Assembly (NCBI GenBank): GCA_035772405.1
Contig: JAYKKM010000439.1
Location: 4,781,001 to 4,845,000, forward strand
DNA: 64,000 bases
Origin: Chrysogorgia sp. JL179-B06
Taxonomy: Eukaryota > Cnidaria > Anthozoa > Scleralcyonacea > Chrysogorgiidae
Direction: 5' to 3'
The translations under genes and the position numbers were made by a program. Positions 19,938 to 30,382 of the stretch are shown one piece after another. Every line of letters starts with the position of its first letter. The first letter of the stretch is position 1. The notes under the pieces were generated by a model. It was given only the letters and a program-made list of their open reading frames with translations. It made no database searches and had not been told where the DNA came from.

Positions 19938-20499
19938 ATCTAAACCATTAATCGGCCTCATTAATCGCAGTATGTAATCGTACCTTAAAACGAACTCCGA
20001 TAAAAGGCTGATAAACCCAAACCAAAAATTGTACTTATTCTTACTCGGTTTCATTCTTCCTCGGCGGCGAGAATGTCTGCACGCAGAAAATTTTTTACCT
20101 TAGTCGAAAAAATATTTCCACCAAAATTCCTCCCCAAGCATAGACCCTAGGGACCAAGCGAAGCCAGACATGTAGTCTACTAGCCCGGAAGGTAACTACT
20201 GTGACGACAATATTATTAGATACCCACAAGTTCGTAAGACATTTCAATTTAACCTTACTGAGTAAGAAACTAATGAAAATATTGACATGTCGACGTACAC
20301 GGTACACTAAATCCGCCCATGGAGATTTAGCCTGCGTGCAGACGCAGTTTCCTAAACAGACGATCAGTATCAATAACTATATTGTCATTTTTGACATAAG
20401 ACTCCTGTGCAGTCATGGAGAGGAGGCAATATTGAGGCCGCTAATGTTCTGTCAGCGTTACAAAGCGCAAGTCATATCAAATTGCATATACTAATATGT

Positions 20500-22370
20500 T
20501 TGCATATGCTTTGTGGGATTGGATGGAAGTGTTGACGCAAAACTCAGCCATTGCGCGCATAAACACGCAGTTCAAGGGAAACATTTTGACAATTAGCAGT
20601 TTATTAATGATGCAGGGTTCCTGCCTAAACAAATGAATACTTTCTACTGCTGAGAGGTCAATTGTATGACACAGTTATTATTTTAGCTGATTAAGTTTTG
20701 CTCTGGCCCACGGATTGACTTAATAAAGAAAAAACTAGAATAACCACAACACATGACACAAGCAGGTAAGTTGGTAGAAATAATTACACCTGCCGTTCCG
20801 CTGCCAAATTTCTCTTAATTTTGTGTGAACTCAAAAAATAAACAAAATGCCTTACGTCGATAACTTAGTAAGCAGTTGTAATAAACAGGTAAAACCCAAC
20901 GGGTTATGGAGTATTTAAAAATATTTATCATTCCGTAAATTCAGGTTTATGTTGAAGTATGTTCAACTATACTGCAGACAAGCTGGTGTAATACTGTTGA
21001 ATTAGTATTGGCGCCGGAAACGAAATATTATCTTACTTTAATGCTATCGCCGTTTCTTGTTATGAAATGTAATCATGTTGAAAGAGTAGAATCGTCAAGA
21101 GCAACCCGATTAAACTGCCTCTTCAGTTTGTGTAGGTGTTCCTGATTGATTAACATTCACAATGCAGCCATAATTCATAAACACAACAAATGTTTTAACT
21201 TTTGCATTCTTGGTGGTATGCAGACTCAGACCGCGAACATTAGAGATAATTTCTCGATACAAAATAAAACCTAATGCTTTTAATTATCCTTTCTCTGGTA
21301 TTTTGCTCTCAATGTCTTAATTGATTGGCAAGGGAAGAGAAAAAAGACGTCTGACCAAACTAAACTATTTACAGATTTGCTGCGAACTTTAATGTTATAA
21401 AATGTATGCGTTGATATATAAACAAAACTTACACAGCCGCTTGTAAATTTTTACTGCAACTGTAGTATAAAATTATCCAAGTTAGCCATTAAATAGTCGT
21501 CAGTCCCAAACCAAGCAAACCATGCTTAATCAATAGGATAATTCCTAACATTTTTTAACATAAAACTTTACGTATATTCTTCAATATGGCCTAAGTGACT
21601 CCCACTGAATCATTTTGCTTTAAAACAAATAGACATAAACGTTAAGAAAGTGAATCACGCGTATGACTAACCTTTGGTGTATTGTAATTTAGTAATTTGA
21701 AACACAAATTTTACCAGATGAATAAAACGAGCTTATAGTATTTCTCTTACCTTTGTGAGCTTCCTCGAATAGGTAATATTTAATATTTACCACAAAAGCT
21801 TTGAGACGCTATGCTGTTACTACGAACTGGTCGCCGATAAAGAGCTTAGAACTGCAAGTCTGCAAATCCAAATGTACGGTCTTTTGTTATACACACTGCT
21901 TCTCTACTTGACAATCTTTCAGAAGCTTTAGATTGATGACAGGTAATCGGAATTCCAGCCCTTCAAAAATACACAGTCATTCACTAAATGCTATTATATC
22001 CAGTTAAGTTATTTGCATATGATGTCCACCTGCTGAGTGCAAGGCTTGCGTGCACGAATGTAATTATGGGCCATAAAACGACCAGCAAATAAATGTCTAT
22101 CTGCCCAAAACAAGAAATAAAATTGATTTAAATTTGTCCATTAGATTGGAATGCCAACTCCTGAAATACTCGTTGTCATTTAATAACCATATGTTAGTCA
22201 GCTCCATGGCTATCAAGAGCATCTCGTTTTTTTAGCAAAATAAAAGTTAAAATCCGATAATAATACTCTGATCCGAATTCCAATCCCTAGAATATACATA
22301 ACTATCTGCACGCGAGGCGTTTGTAACTGTGATTAAGAAATATATGAGTTCTGGGTTGAGAATTAATTAA
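20500..22370. other. No recognisable feature (1.9 kb)
   Basis: AT-rich, low in obvious repeats, and without a frame or splice pattern I can support on either strand. It may be unique intergenic sequence. Confidence 0.5.
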
Positions 22371-22638
22371 TAAAATGTTGTCGAAAATATCAGATGACAA
22401 CTTTACTCACGGGCAGACTATATGCCGCCGAGGCTCAGGGTTCGGATCTATGCCGCCTGTGGCGGGTGATGTGTGTCAAAATTGAATGACGGAAAATTTG
22501 ACCAAAATTGAACATTTGGATATCGTTACAAAACATTCAGTGACAAAGAACATCGTTCGACAACGCTCATTTTATTCGGCAACGCTCATTTCATTCGGCA
22601 GCAATCCCATGATACAAATCGATGATCAACTGGTGTCC

Positions 22639-22714
22639 TAGCCTGCGTGCAGACTCCACCTGATAATGAAATTTAATTAAATTTCATTATCAGGTGGAGT
22701 CTGCACGCAGGCTA
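22639..22714. mobile_element. 76-bp perfect palindrome with 9-bp target duplication
   Basis: TAGCCTGCGTGCAGACTCCA to its exact complement, centre at TTAATTAA. It is flanked by identical CTGGTGTCC at 22630-22638 and 22715-22723. Ends and duplication length group it with 19758-19937 and 25708-25890. Confidence 0.85.
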
Positions 22715-22780
22715 CTGGTGTCCATGCACGTGCTTGTCCCAGAGTTCGCGCGTTGATTTCGGAATTTGGGTATACGTAAT

Positions 22781-23060
22781 CTTTGCCATTTGAGCTACAA
22801 CGTTGGAAAATGGCTAAAAGGGATGATTCAAAGAGACCTTTCTGTTTTTGTGTGGTCTTTGTGCTTGTCCCACGTTAACATGCTCTCCGCGGTCCTGGCT
22901 AATTACTCCATCCGGACAAACCTTACATTGTCTATACATTGTCCTTTGTCTTTAAAGTGGAATAATTTTCTATTGTTTAGGATCTAAGTATAGGTTAGGA
23001 TTAGGCTACTTCTTGAAAATGGGAAGGTCCTTTTGCCAGTCATCCCTTTTAGCCTTGTCC
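22781..23060. repeat. Imperfect inverted repeat
   Basis: GGCTAAAAGGGATGA with a following GACCTTTC is mirrored by GAAGGTCC and TCATCCCTTTTAGCC. The intervening open frame is not conserved-looking. Confidence 0.5.
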
Positions 23061-23434
23061 GTATTAATGCAGCAATTCACTGTAATCTGGATTTCCTCAT
23101 TTCTCACGGATAGGCAGGACCGCCGAGAGCCAAGATAGGCCCCTTATTTGGCGCGGGCCCTGAGGCAGTTGCGCCTGCTACCACCCTCTCGGCAGGACTG
23201 CGGATAGGTAATTCACTAGCTAAAGGTCTTCAGAACACTCGAGAATATGATCAACAACATTCACGTCTGAGCCCATTAAAATGCTTTCCGTTATAACTTC
23301 AGCCAACAGTAATATATTTAGTGTACACAAGTGACAAGTTTACAGTCGTAACTACAGTATAAGAGCTGTTCGTACCGCTATCTTGTGTCACGAGTTACAT
23401 TGTATATTTGTATATATATAAACAACTGTGTAAT

Positions 23435-24770
23435 ATAAATGGCTTATATCACCATTGGTTCAGTTTCCTTTGTTCTCTATAGTGGCCATTATCTCAGTAA
23501 ATACGTACCTAAAATGAACAGGTTTTGCGATTGGCTATATGGAACAAAAGTGGTTAGGTTAGGACATTGGTTTCTTTGTGGTTTCTTTGTGGTTGATTCT
23601 ATTGTTTTATTGTTTTAATCAACCAATCACAAAACTTGATAGTATAGGTAGGTGATGACCCCATTATCTCTGATATCAACCTCAAAGTTATTCATGAGGT
23701 TGATAAGTAGTTATATCAACCTCATAAATACTAAACTTCACCAATGGTGATGTTATATACCTTAGACCTCGGTGTTTAAGCGATATATATTTAATAATTA
23801 TACCATGAGCTCGAGTTGTATATGAGCTCATAGCCAACGAGGCGCGAAGCGCCAAGTTGGCTATTATTTCATATGCGGCGAGAGCGAATGGTATAATTGT
23901 TTTATAATATAGCAAAACATTTTAAGATAATAATGCAAAATTGTTGATATGTTGTGGTAATAAATTATAATGTAATTGAAAGCAACGAACAACATATACT
24001 TCCGTCATGCGTATAATGTTGTCACGTAAGAAAGGTTTCTCGCTGAATTGAAAACAGCTTCAGAATTTTCTCTGAGAGCCAAAAATTCGTTGAGATGGTT
24101 GAACAAAGGAAAAAAGTTTCTTTGAAAAGCCAAAAGGTGGGTCAGTTTTTAATTGTATCACGGTTGTGAATATTTGGGCTTTTAAGAGAAAAAACAGCGA
24201 AAAAAAATCTCGCTTTGTTGTTTTTCGATGTTTGTCACCTAAACATAACTAAGTTTTCATTCATAATGCTTTATTACTTTAAAAATTATCTTTACTAATA
24301 GTAATCATAATAATTGTAATAAATATGTGTTGCTGGCTAACTTGTATCGTATTTATTTTGTCTGACAAAACGTTATTATCAACTGTTGACAATTCAGTCG
24401 GGTTTTTCAAAGCCTTAAGACGATTTTTAAAGTGGATTTTGCATCATAACTTAGTAAATTTTGCATTTGGTTAATGTATTTTCCGTTGAATATTAGCCTT
24501 ATTCCTCTCAGTTCAGATTTTTCGCTACTGTGCGTTAAAGAAACAGTCGGTGTCATCTGCAGCAGGTTAAGAAAATCACGCCGCCATTTTGTATTTTATC
24601 ACTACTAGTTGTATATGAGCTGATAGCTTGCTAGTATAAGAACCAATCAGATTGCAGAATAGCTCATCACGGTGGATGGCTATATTATAAACTATGGATA
24701 TATCAAACCTCGGGCTTGGCCCTCGGGTTGATATATCGCTTAAACACCTCGGTCAGGGGAGGCCAACAGT
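23435..24770. repeat. Composite DNA-transposon remnants
   Basis: GATATATCGCTTAAACACCTC near 24755 is the complement of CGGTGTTTAAGCGATATATA near 23775. A hairpin GTTGTATATGAGCTCATAGC follows at 23814-23880. No coding frame. Confidence 0.5.
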
Positions 24771-24837
24771 AAATTTGGCGCTCCATCGTCAGTGGCGCTA
24801 GGATTTGGTTTGCAGTGACGTACCAGGTTTGTGTCAT

Positions 24838-24865
24838 GGGGGGGGGGGGGGGGGGGGGGGGGGGG
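24838..24865 (+). repeat. Homopolymer of 28 G
   Basis: An uninterrupted G tract followed by AGGGGAGGGG, at the edge of a CCCCCGGAAAATTT-type repeat. Its length is prone to sequencing error. Confidence 0.9.
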
Positions 24866-24889
24866 AGGGGAGGGGAAGAAAAAATGTAA

Positions 24890-25400
24890 CATGATTAGAT
24901 CGAAGCGGCACAAGTATTGTAGGGGGGTTCGGGGGGAATGCTCCCCGGCAAATTTTGGATTCCTAGGGTCTCTGAAACACTATTTTAGTACATTCTGAGG
25001 CGAGTTTTCAGATAATTAAAAGTGTCATGTCGATATTAAAATGACCGTGAAAAGGTGGTAAGTGAGGACGTTCTTTCAAACGGAAGTGCAATGGCGACAT
25101 GAAAAAAGTGAAGAAAATTGCACATCTTTCTGCGATTAATTTGTTAATCACATTACATGTCAACTCACGTGATCATGAAACAAACATCCCCCCACAAGTT
25201 TCTCAACGGATTTCAACTTTTCACGAGAACGGTATTGTGGACCATTGGCTACGCGTCGCCACTGTTTGTTTGGACGGGAGGGGGGGAATAGGTTAGTGAC
25301 AACACATTTTTAGGTGGGTCCGGGGTATGCCTCCCCGGAAAATTTTTGAATTTTGGGTTTCTGAAACGGTATTTCCTGCATTTGAGGCCACGAGGCGTTT
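24890..25400 (+). repeat. Two copies of a dispersed GGGG-GCTCCCCGG-AATTTT repeat
   Basis: GGGGGGAATGCTCCCCGG (24930) and GGTATGCCTCCCCGGAAAAT (25323) are each followed by a TTTCTGAAAC-type block. Relatives occur at 28.4-28.95, 35.05-35.15, 43.6-43.75, 57.84-57.88 and 61.33-61.39 kb. The 28.4-kb copy is a hAT-type MITE, so these are probably fragments of that family. Confidence 0.6.
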
Positions 25401-25707
25401 TATTGTCGCGGCCATCGATATAGCAATGGGGGCATCGATATGGCAAGTGCGACCCGCCGACTGAAGAGAGAGTTCATTGTCTCCGAGACTCTTTTATACA
25501 ATCCAAAAACCTTGTTTTAACTAGTATTGTTTCTCTCTTCAACTCTTCAAATTCTGATAAACGTTTTTGCGTAATTACGTGCAGTTTTTGGCGCCCTCTT
25601 CAAGTTTTTGGCGCCCTCTAAAAATCTTCACAGGGGGGGTATATAACCTTACCTTGACCCTAATTACCTTAAATCTAACCCTATTTAAATGATCGTTGCC
25701 GAATTAA

Positions 25708-25890
25708 TAGCCTGCGGCGTCGCATCCGGCCTTTTGATACAGAGCAAGGTTTATCCGGATAGAGTAATTGGCCTGCGGGGCGTAGAGAGTGTGTATGTTG
25801 CGCCGAGTGTAAAACTTAAGGTCGTAAGGTTCAGTTCGTTATAAAAGTGTACTTTATCGGGTTTCAAAAGGCCGGATGCGACGCAGTCTA
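25708..25890. mobile_element. TAGCCT palindromic MITE with 9-bp flanking repeat
   Basis: Arms TAGCCTGCGGCGTCGCATCC / GGATGCGACGCAGTCTA. The flanks CCGAATTAA and CCGAATTCA differ by one base. Non-coding. Confidence 0.75.
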
Positions 25891-25965
25891 CCGAATTCAA
25901 TAAATGATCGTTGCCGAAATGAATTAATATTTATTTTTGCCGAACGATGTTCTTTGTCACTATGT

Positions 25966-26030
25966 TATTATTTTCTGACGTTTCGGCTTCCTGTACGGAA
26001 GCCATCTTCAGAGACGTGAAAATGGTGACG
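25966..26030 (-). ncRNA. Hammerhead-ribozyme-like motif at Penelope element end
   Basis: The minus strand reads CTGAAGA, then a perfect stem (GGCTTCC / GGAAGCC) closed by GTACA, then GAAAC directly followed by GTC. These are the conserved core elements of hammerheads (CUGANGA, stem II, GAAA, GUC). Penelope-like elements are known to carry minimal hammerheads in their terminal repeats, often acting as dimers because stem III is tiny. Position beside a GIY-YIG fragment supports this. Confidence 0.65.
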
Positions 26031-26059
26031 GTTATTAAAAATTAACTTATGTTGCGTCA

Positions 26060-26395
26060 GCTGCATGATGACGTGCCTGTCCTCGCGTGTTCTCGTGATG
26101 CGCGCGCTTCTGATTCTTCAGAATTCTCGAATACGTTTTCGGAAACTCGCGACAAACGTTAATGGTGTTAGTGTTAAGATTAGTGTATCAGCTTTCAAGA
26201 AAAGATCTGTTAAAATAATTAGTTTCGAAATCCAAACACTTTGCATTTTCCCAATCCACATTGTGCTTGGTTTCCTTGTGCTGCTGCACTTATTCGCTGC
26301 TGTGCTTGTACGTAATTTGTGTTCTTTAATTCGAGTCGATAGATTACGTCCAGTTTCTCCAATGTAGGTGGCTGGATAGTCAGCGCATTTCATTG

Positions 26396-26483
<88 letters not shown>

Positions 26484-27060
26484 CGTATTAGGAGCATTAT
26501 ACAATAGTCAATGCTCTTACAACAATATATATATTCTTAAAGTTTCTTTTAAAACTAATTACAGTTTCATTATAAGTTAAAGCGGAAGCCTACTACATAT
26601 ATTAAACACTATGAACAATAACTATTAATTTTAAAAAAGAAAAGTCTTAACTGCAGACTTAAAACTACTTGACATTTCAAAGCTTCTAATTTCCTGTGGT
26701 AATGAATTCCACAGTTTTGGTGCTGCAACAGAGAATGCTCTGTCTCCATGAGTCACCGTTTTAGACAGCTCGTGATAGACAGCTCCTTTCCTGCATTCCG
26801 GTGGTGTTAGATCTTTCACTTTCGTTAAGATATAGTTCGTAAGGTGTTGGTTGGTTTCAAGGTTTGTGTGCAACGTGGATGTTGGAGGGTTCTCGTAAGT
26901 GTTTCAGATGTTTCTTTGATAGTAAATTATTATATGGTCGAGCTCGTTTTCTATAAGGTATGGTTGCGATGGTTGGTTGGTTGTCCTCTTCTGCACCAGG
27001 TGGCGTAGCTACTTTAACTGGTCGGTCAAGCAAACGACCAGCGACCACTGTATTCAAAAC
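26060..27060 (-). pseudogene. Penelope-like element, RT C-terminus and GIY-YIG endonuclease, split by a LINE
   Basis: Reading the minus strand: DRPVKVATPPG and a KHLKHL-type region (about 27020-26880), then ILTKVKDLTPPECRKGAVYH, the linker typical of Penelope proteins, then an interruption. It resumes at about 26390 with MKCADYPATYIGETGR, the start of the GIY-YIG nuclease. The interruption is the LINE 3' end listed separately. Frameshifts and stops make it inactive. The + strand open frame at 26.07-26.37 kb is a shadow. Confidence 0.85.
26395..26765 (-). mobile_element. 5'-truncated LINE 3' end with (ATT)n tail, inserted in Penelope element
   Basis: The minus strand shows THGDRAFSVAAPKLWNSLPQ and SFKSAVKTFLF then stop, a 3' UTR, and a pure AAT/ATT microsatellite (26395-26481) as tail. 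The same C-terminus and tail occur at 52303-52865. Insertion separates two parts of the Penelope frame. No clear target duplication is seen. Confidence 0.85.
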
Positions 27061-27092
27061 TTCGCTCTACCAAAAATCCACAAGTACCATAT

Positions 27093-28325
27093 TCCAATAA
27101 TAATAACAATAACACTTTATTTAAACAGGGTAACTAGAGTTACATAAGTAATTTTCATCTATGCCCTAAAACAGTGGTATATAATATAAGAAAAATAAAT
27201 AAATAAAAATTAACTATATACTACTTAATAGGATACTAATATTATTATAAGTTATTTATAATTTTAAAATAAATTTATATCTTATCTAAAGTTTGTTCTT
27301 ATGATAGTTTTTCTTTCAAATTTGAAAAAGCCATCTTTAAATAATTGTTTCGGAATTATGACAGAGAAGAGGCATTTCTAATCTCGATGTTGAGAGCGTT
27401 CCATTCTGAAGATGCTAAAAAGGCAAACGTGCGCTTCAGATTATTATTAGCAGAGCCCCTCGTATTTACACTATATGAATAAAGTTAAAAGGTCTAATTA
27501 AGTTGGTGATATAAGAGGGAGCTATATTATCAAAAGCTTTATAAATAGTAACTGCACGAAAATATTTAATTCTATCATAAATTGGGAGCCAGCCCAGTTG
27601 TAAAAATAATGATGGGGTGCTTTGCTATCAGTTTCAAGTATTAATCTTGATTCTTGCAGCTCTTTTTTGGAGACGATGACGGCGATGTATCCTATCCAGA
27701 TTTTGTTGGAATGTGTTACCCCAAACCACACAGCAGTAGTCCATTAATGAAAGCAGAATCAAACAGTTACAAAAAGCAATACGGGCTTGTCTAATGCGTC
27801 TGAGAATGCCAAGTCTCTGAGAAATCTTTCTATACATAGAGAATCTACATGTATAGTCCAGCTTAGGTTTTGATCAATATCACCAAGCAATTTCTCAGTT
27901 GTGACAGCACCTATACGAGATCCATTTACAGTGACACCAATGTCTGCTTCCAGTGTGGAAATGTTCCTTGAGGATGCTATGACCATCGCCTTTGTCTTTT
28001 TTTCGTTTAAAACCATTTTGTTCATCTCACCCCATTGGATAATTGGCTGAGTTTAATTTCAACACTCTGTAAAGGATCTATCAGAAACATATTGGGTGGC
28101 ATCATCCGCATAAAGATCGATTTGTGTTTCAGAGAGATGTAAGAGGAAGATCATTCATATGTAAAATGAAGAATAAGGGGCCAAAAAGATCATTCATATG
28201 TAAAATGAAGAATAAGGGGTGTTTAACAAATGCAGTATCCCGAGGGCACTTGGCTTTAATAAATTCTTTCAGCTTTTTAAAATCGGGGTTGATTGGAGGT
28301 AATTTCAATTTCACTCTTTTTGCTC
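27093..28325 (-). pseudogene. LINE reverse-transcriptase fragment, decayed
   Basis: On the minus strand: FFILHMNDLPL (a degraded YINDLP motif), NKMVLNEKKTKAMVIASSR, a GDIDQNLSWTIHVDSL block and PLMDYCCVVWGNTF-type text, across several frames. A 36-bp segment around TCATTCATATGTAAAATGAA is tandemly duplicated (28150-28215). An AAT-rich tail stands at 27093-27105. Clearly inactive. Confidence 0.8.
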
Positions 28326-28400
28326 TTCACCTATCTATAATGAACTCTCCAAATACCTTGCAAACATCCTCAAACCCTAACTTGACCGTGTAATCAACAC

Positions 28401-28945
28401 CAGTGGCGTAACTACTATGGGTTCGGACCGGGCGGACCCGGGGGCCCCCAACCCCAATGGCCCAAATGGGGGCCCCCAGCTCTCAGGCTGTAGAGAAAAA
28501 ACAAATTGCTAGGGGGCCTCTGAGAAACGAAAACTGAACGCATGCACGCAACAACAAAATATCCATTTGATGGTGTGATATGCTTCTTCTTCTCCTTCAC
28601 GTGCCACGTGGGGACGTGTACGACATTTGGCGTTTTAAACCGTAAGAAAATCGAACATTTTACGTAAACATAAACTCCACGATTCATCTATAAATGTAAA
28701 TTAAATATTTATAGTAAAACCGTACTAATTTCTAAACAAATTGTAAATTTTGATGTTATAATGTCGTTTTCTGACCATCAGAACTCTGTAAAATCTTCCC
28801 CCAAAGTCCAGGAAATGGCATTTCAGAGACTCTATAGATTTAAAAATTTTGGACCCACCTAGAAAGCTCACGCCTACAGCGCTCGAAGTTTGGGGGCCTT
28901 CACAAATTTTGAACCGGGGGCCCCTGATATAACGTTACGCCACTG
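28401..28945. mobile_element. hAT-type MITE with 8-bp target duplication
   Basis: The ends CAGTGGCGTAACTA and TAACGTTACGCCACTG are flanked by identical ATCAACAC (28393-28400 and 28946-28953). 8-bp duplications with CAG...CTG ends fit the hAT superfamily. It is 545 bp. The interior contains the CCCCCGG/AAATTTT blocks scattered through the window. Confidence 0.88.
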
Positions 28946-30382
28946 ATCAACACTGAAGAATTTGTTAATCAGGATCAAACGTGAAACTATGGAAGAAATT
29001 AACCAAGAACTAGTATCTTTCGACGTAAAGTCATTTTTTACAAGCATCCCTCTTCAACTAGCGATAGAATACACCAACGAAGCATTTAGCCACCTACGAC
29101 GGACTTCCAATCCCTAGAGAAGAAATTAGTATCGATGTCTAAAGTCGACATATTTCCAATATAATGCAGCATTTTTCCAACAACGTCACGACTGTAATGG
29201 CTTCTCCGGTATCAGTAGTCGTTTCAGAGATTGTCATGTAACGCATCGACGAGCGAGCGATGTCAACCCACCTAAATCTATACCACCATTTGGTTCCGCT
29301 ACGTTGATGACCTGACAAGTGTGGATTGAAACACCAAAAGAATGATTTCCTTGATCATCTACTAACAAGCAGAATTCCCATATCTAATTCACGATAGAAG
29401 CTGAGAAAGACGGAAAGCTTTCCTTTCTTGATTGCGTGGTTGTAAGAAACGGCAATAAAATCGGCACAGATGTATACAGAAAACCAACTAACACAGACCG
29501 CCTTCTAGATGATTCATCCTACCATCCATCTTCTCATAAGTCTACTACTGTAACTATTTTGGTGAAAAGAGCCCGTGTGCAGTTCGGCAGAAGCTTGCCA
29601 TCAAGAGCCAGCCTCAACATCTAAAACAAGTTTTTAAGAAAAATAACTACAAGGATGCATTTGTTCAACGTTTGCTTGACCGACCAGTTAAAGTAGCTAC
29701 ACCACCTGGTGCGGAAGAGGACAACCAATCAACCATTACCTTATATCAAAGGCAGGGATTATTTTAAGGAATTTTTATCACTGCACAAAGAGCTGAAAAA
29801 GGCATAAAATCTAACTTCAGTAGCACGTTAAGCAGCGATGGAGTACTGAGTAGCTCGGTAGCTCGTCAGTAATCAACTAGTCATACTGTCATAGTATACA
29901 TAAGCGGCCCTTCTGTTCCCAATTTTTAATGAGTTAATCCCTTTCGCACAGCATACATTCGCGTTTTCAAAATAACAATGGTCAAACAGTAGCACAGGGG
30001 CTCAGAGCCACAGACGCATCGACCTGAGAGAAGCCTCAAGAATGTTATGTGGTGTTGGCTGGCTAGAACACTAGCGTTTTGTTTATTAGGGCGGTAGGGC
30101 CTGCTATAGTAGCTATTGTATCTTGAAAGTTGAAATGCCAGATATGGTAGAAACTTATAGTTTTAGTTAGCTTCTAGTCTGCAAGGGCATAAGGCTGTTA
30201 GTTTACGGTACGCTTAACGTTATGAGAAGATAGTGGACCAGAGTCCTTTAACTTATCGTCTTATTTGTGTATTTGCTAATTTAAATTTTGATATTAAATA
30301 GTATATGTTGGAATGTAGTATGTACTGTGCCTTTGAACATAATTTCTGATGTAATCCTTTCACGAATAACACCCATTCTTAA

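Noticed and set aside
20201..20494. Overlapping ORFs of about 95 codons on both strands
   Set aside because: No domain, no splice context and no protein-like composition; probably chance.
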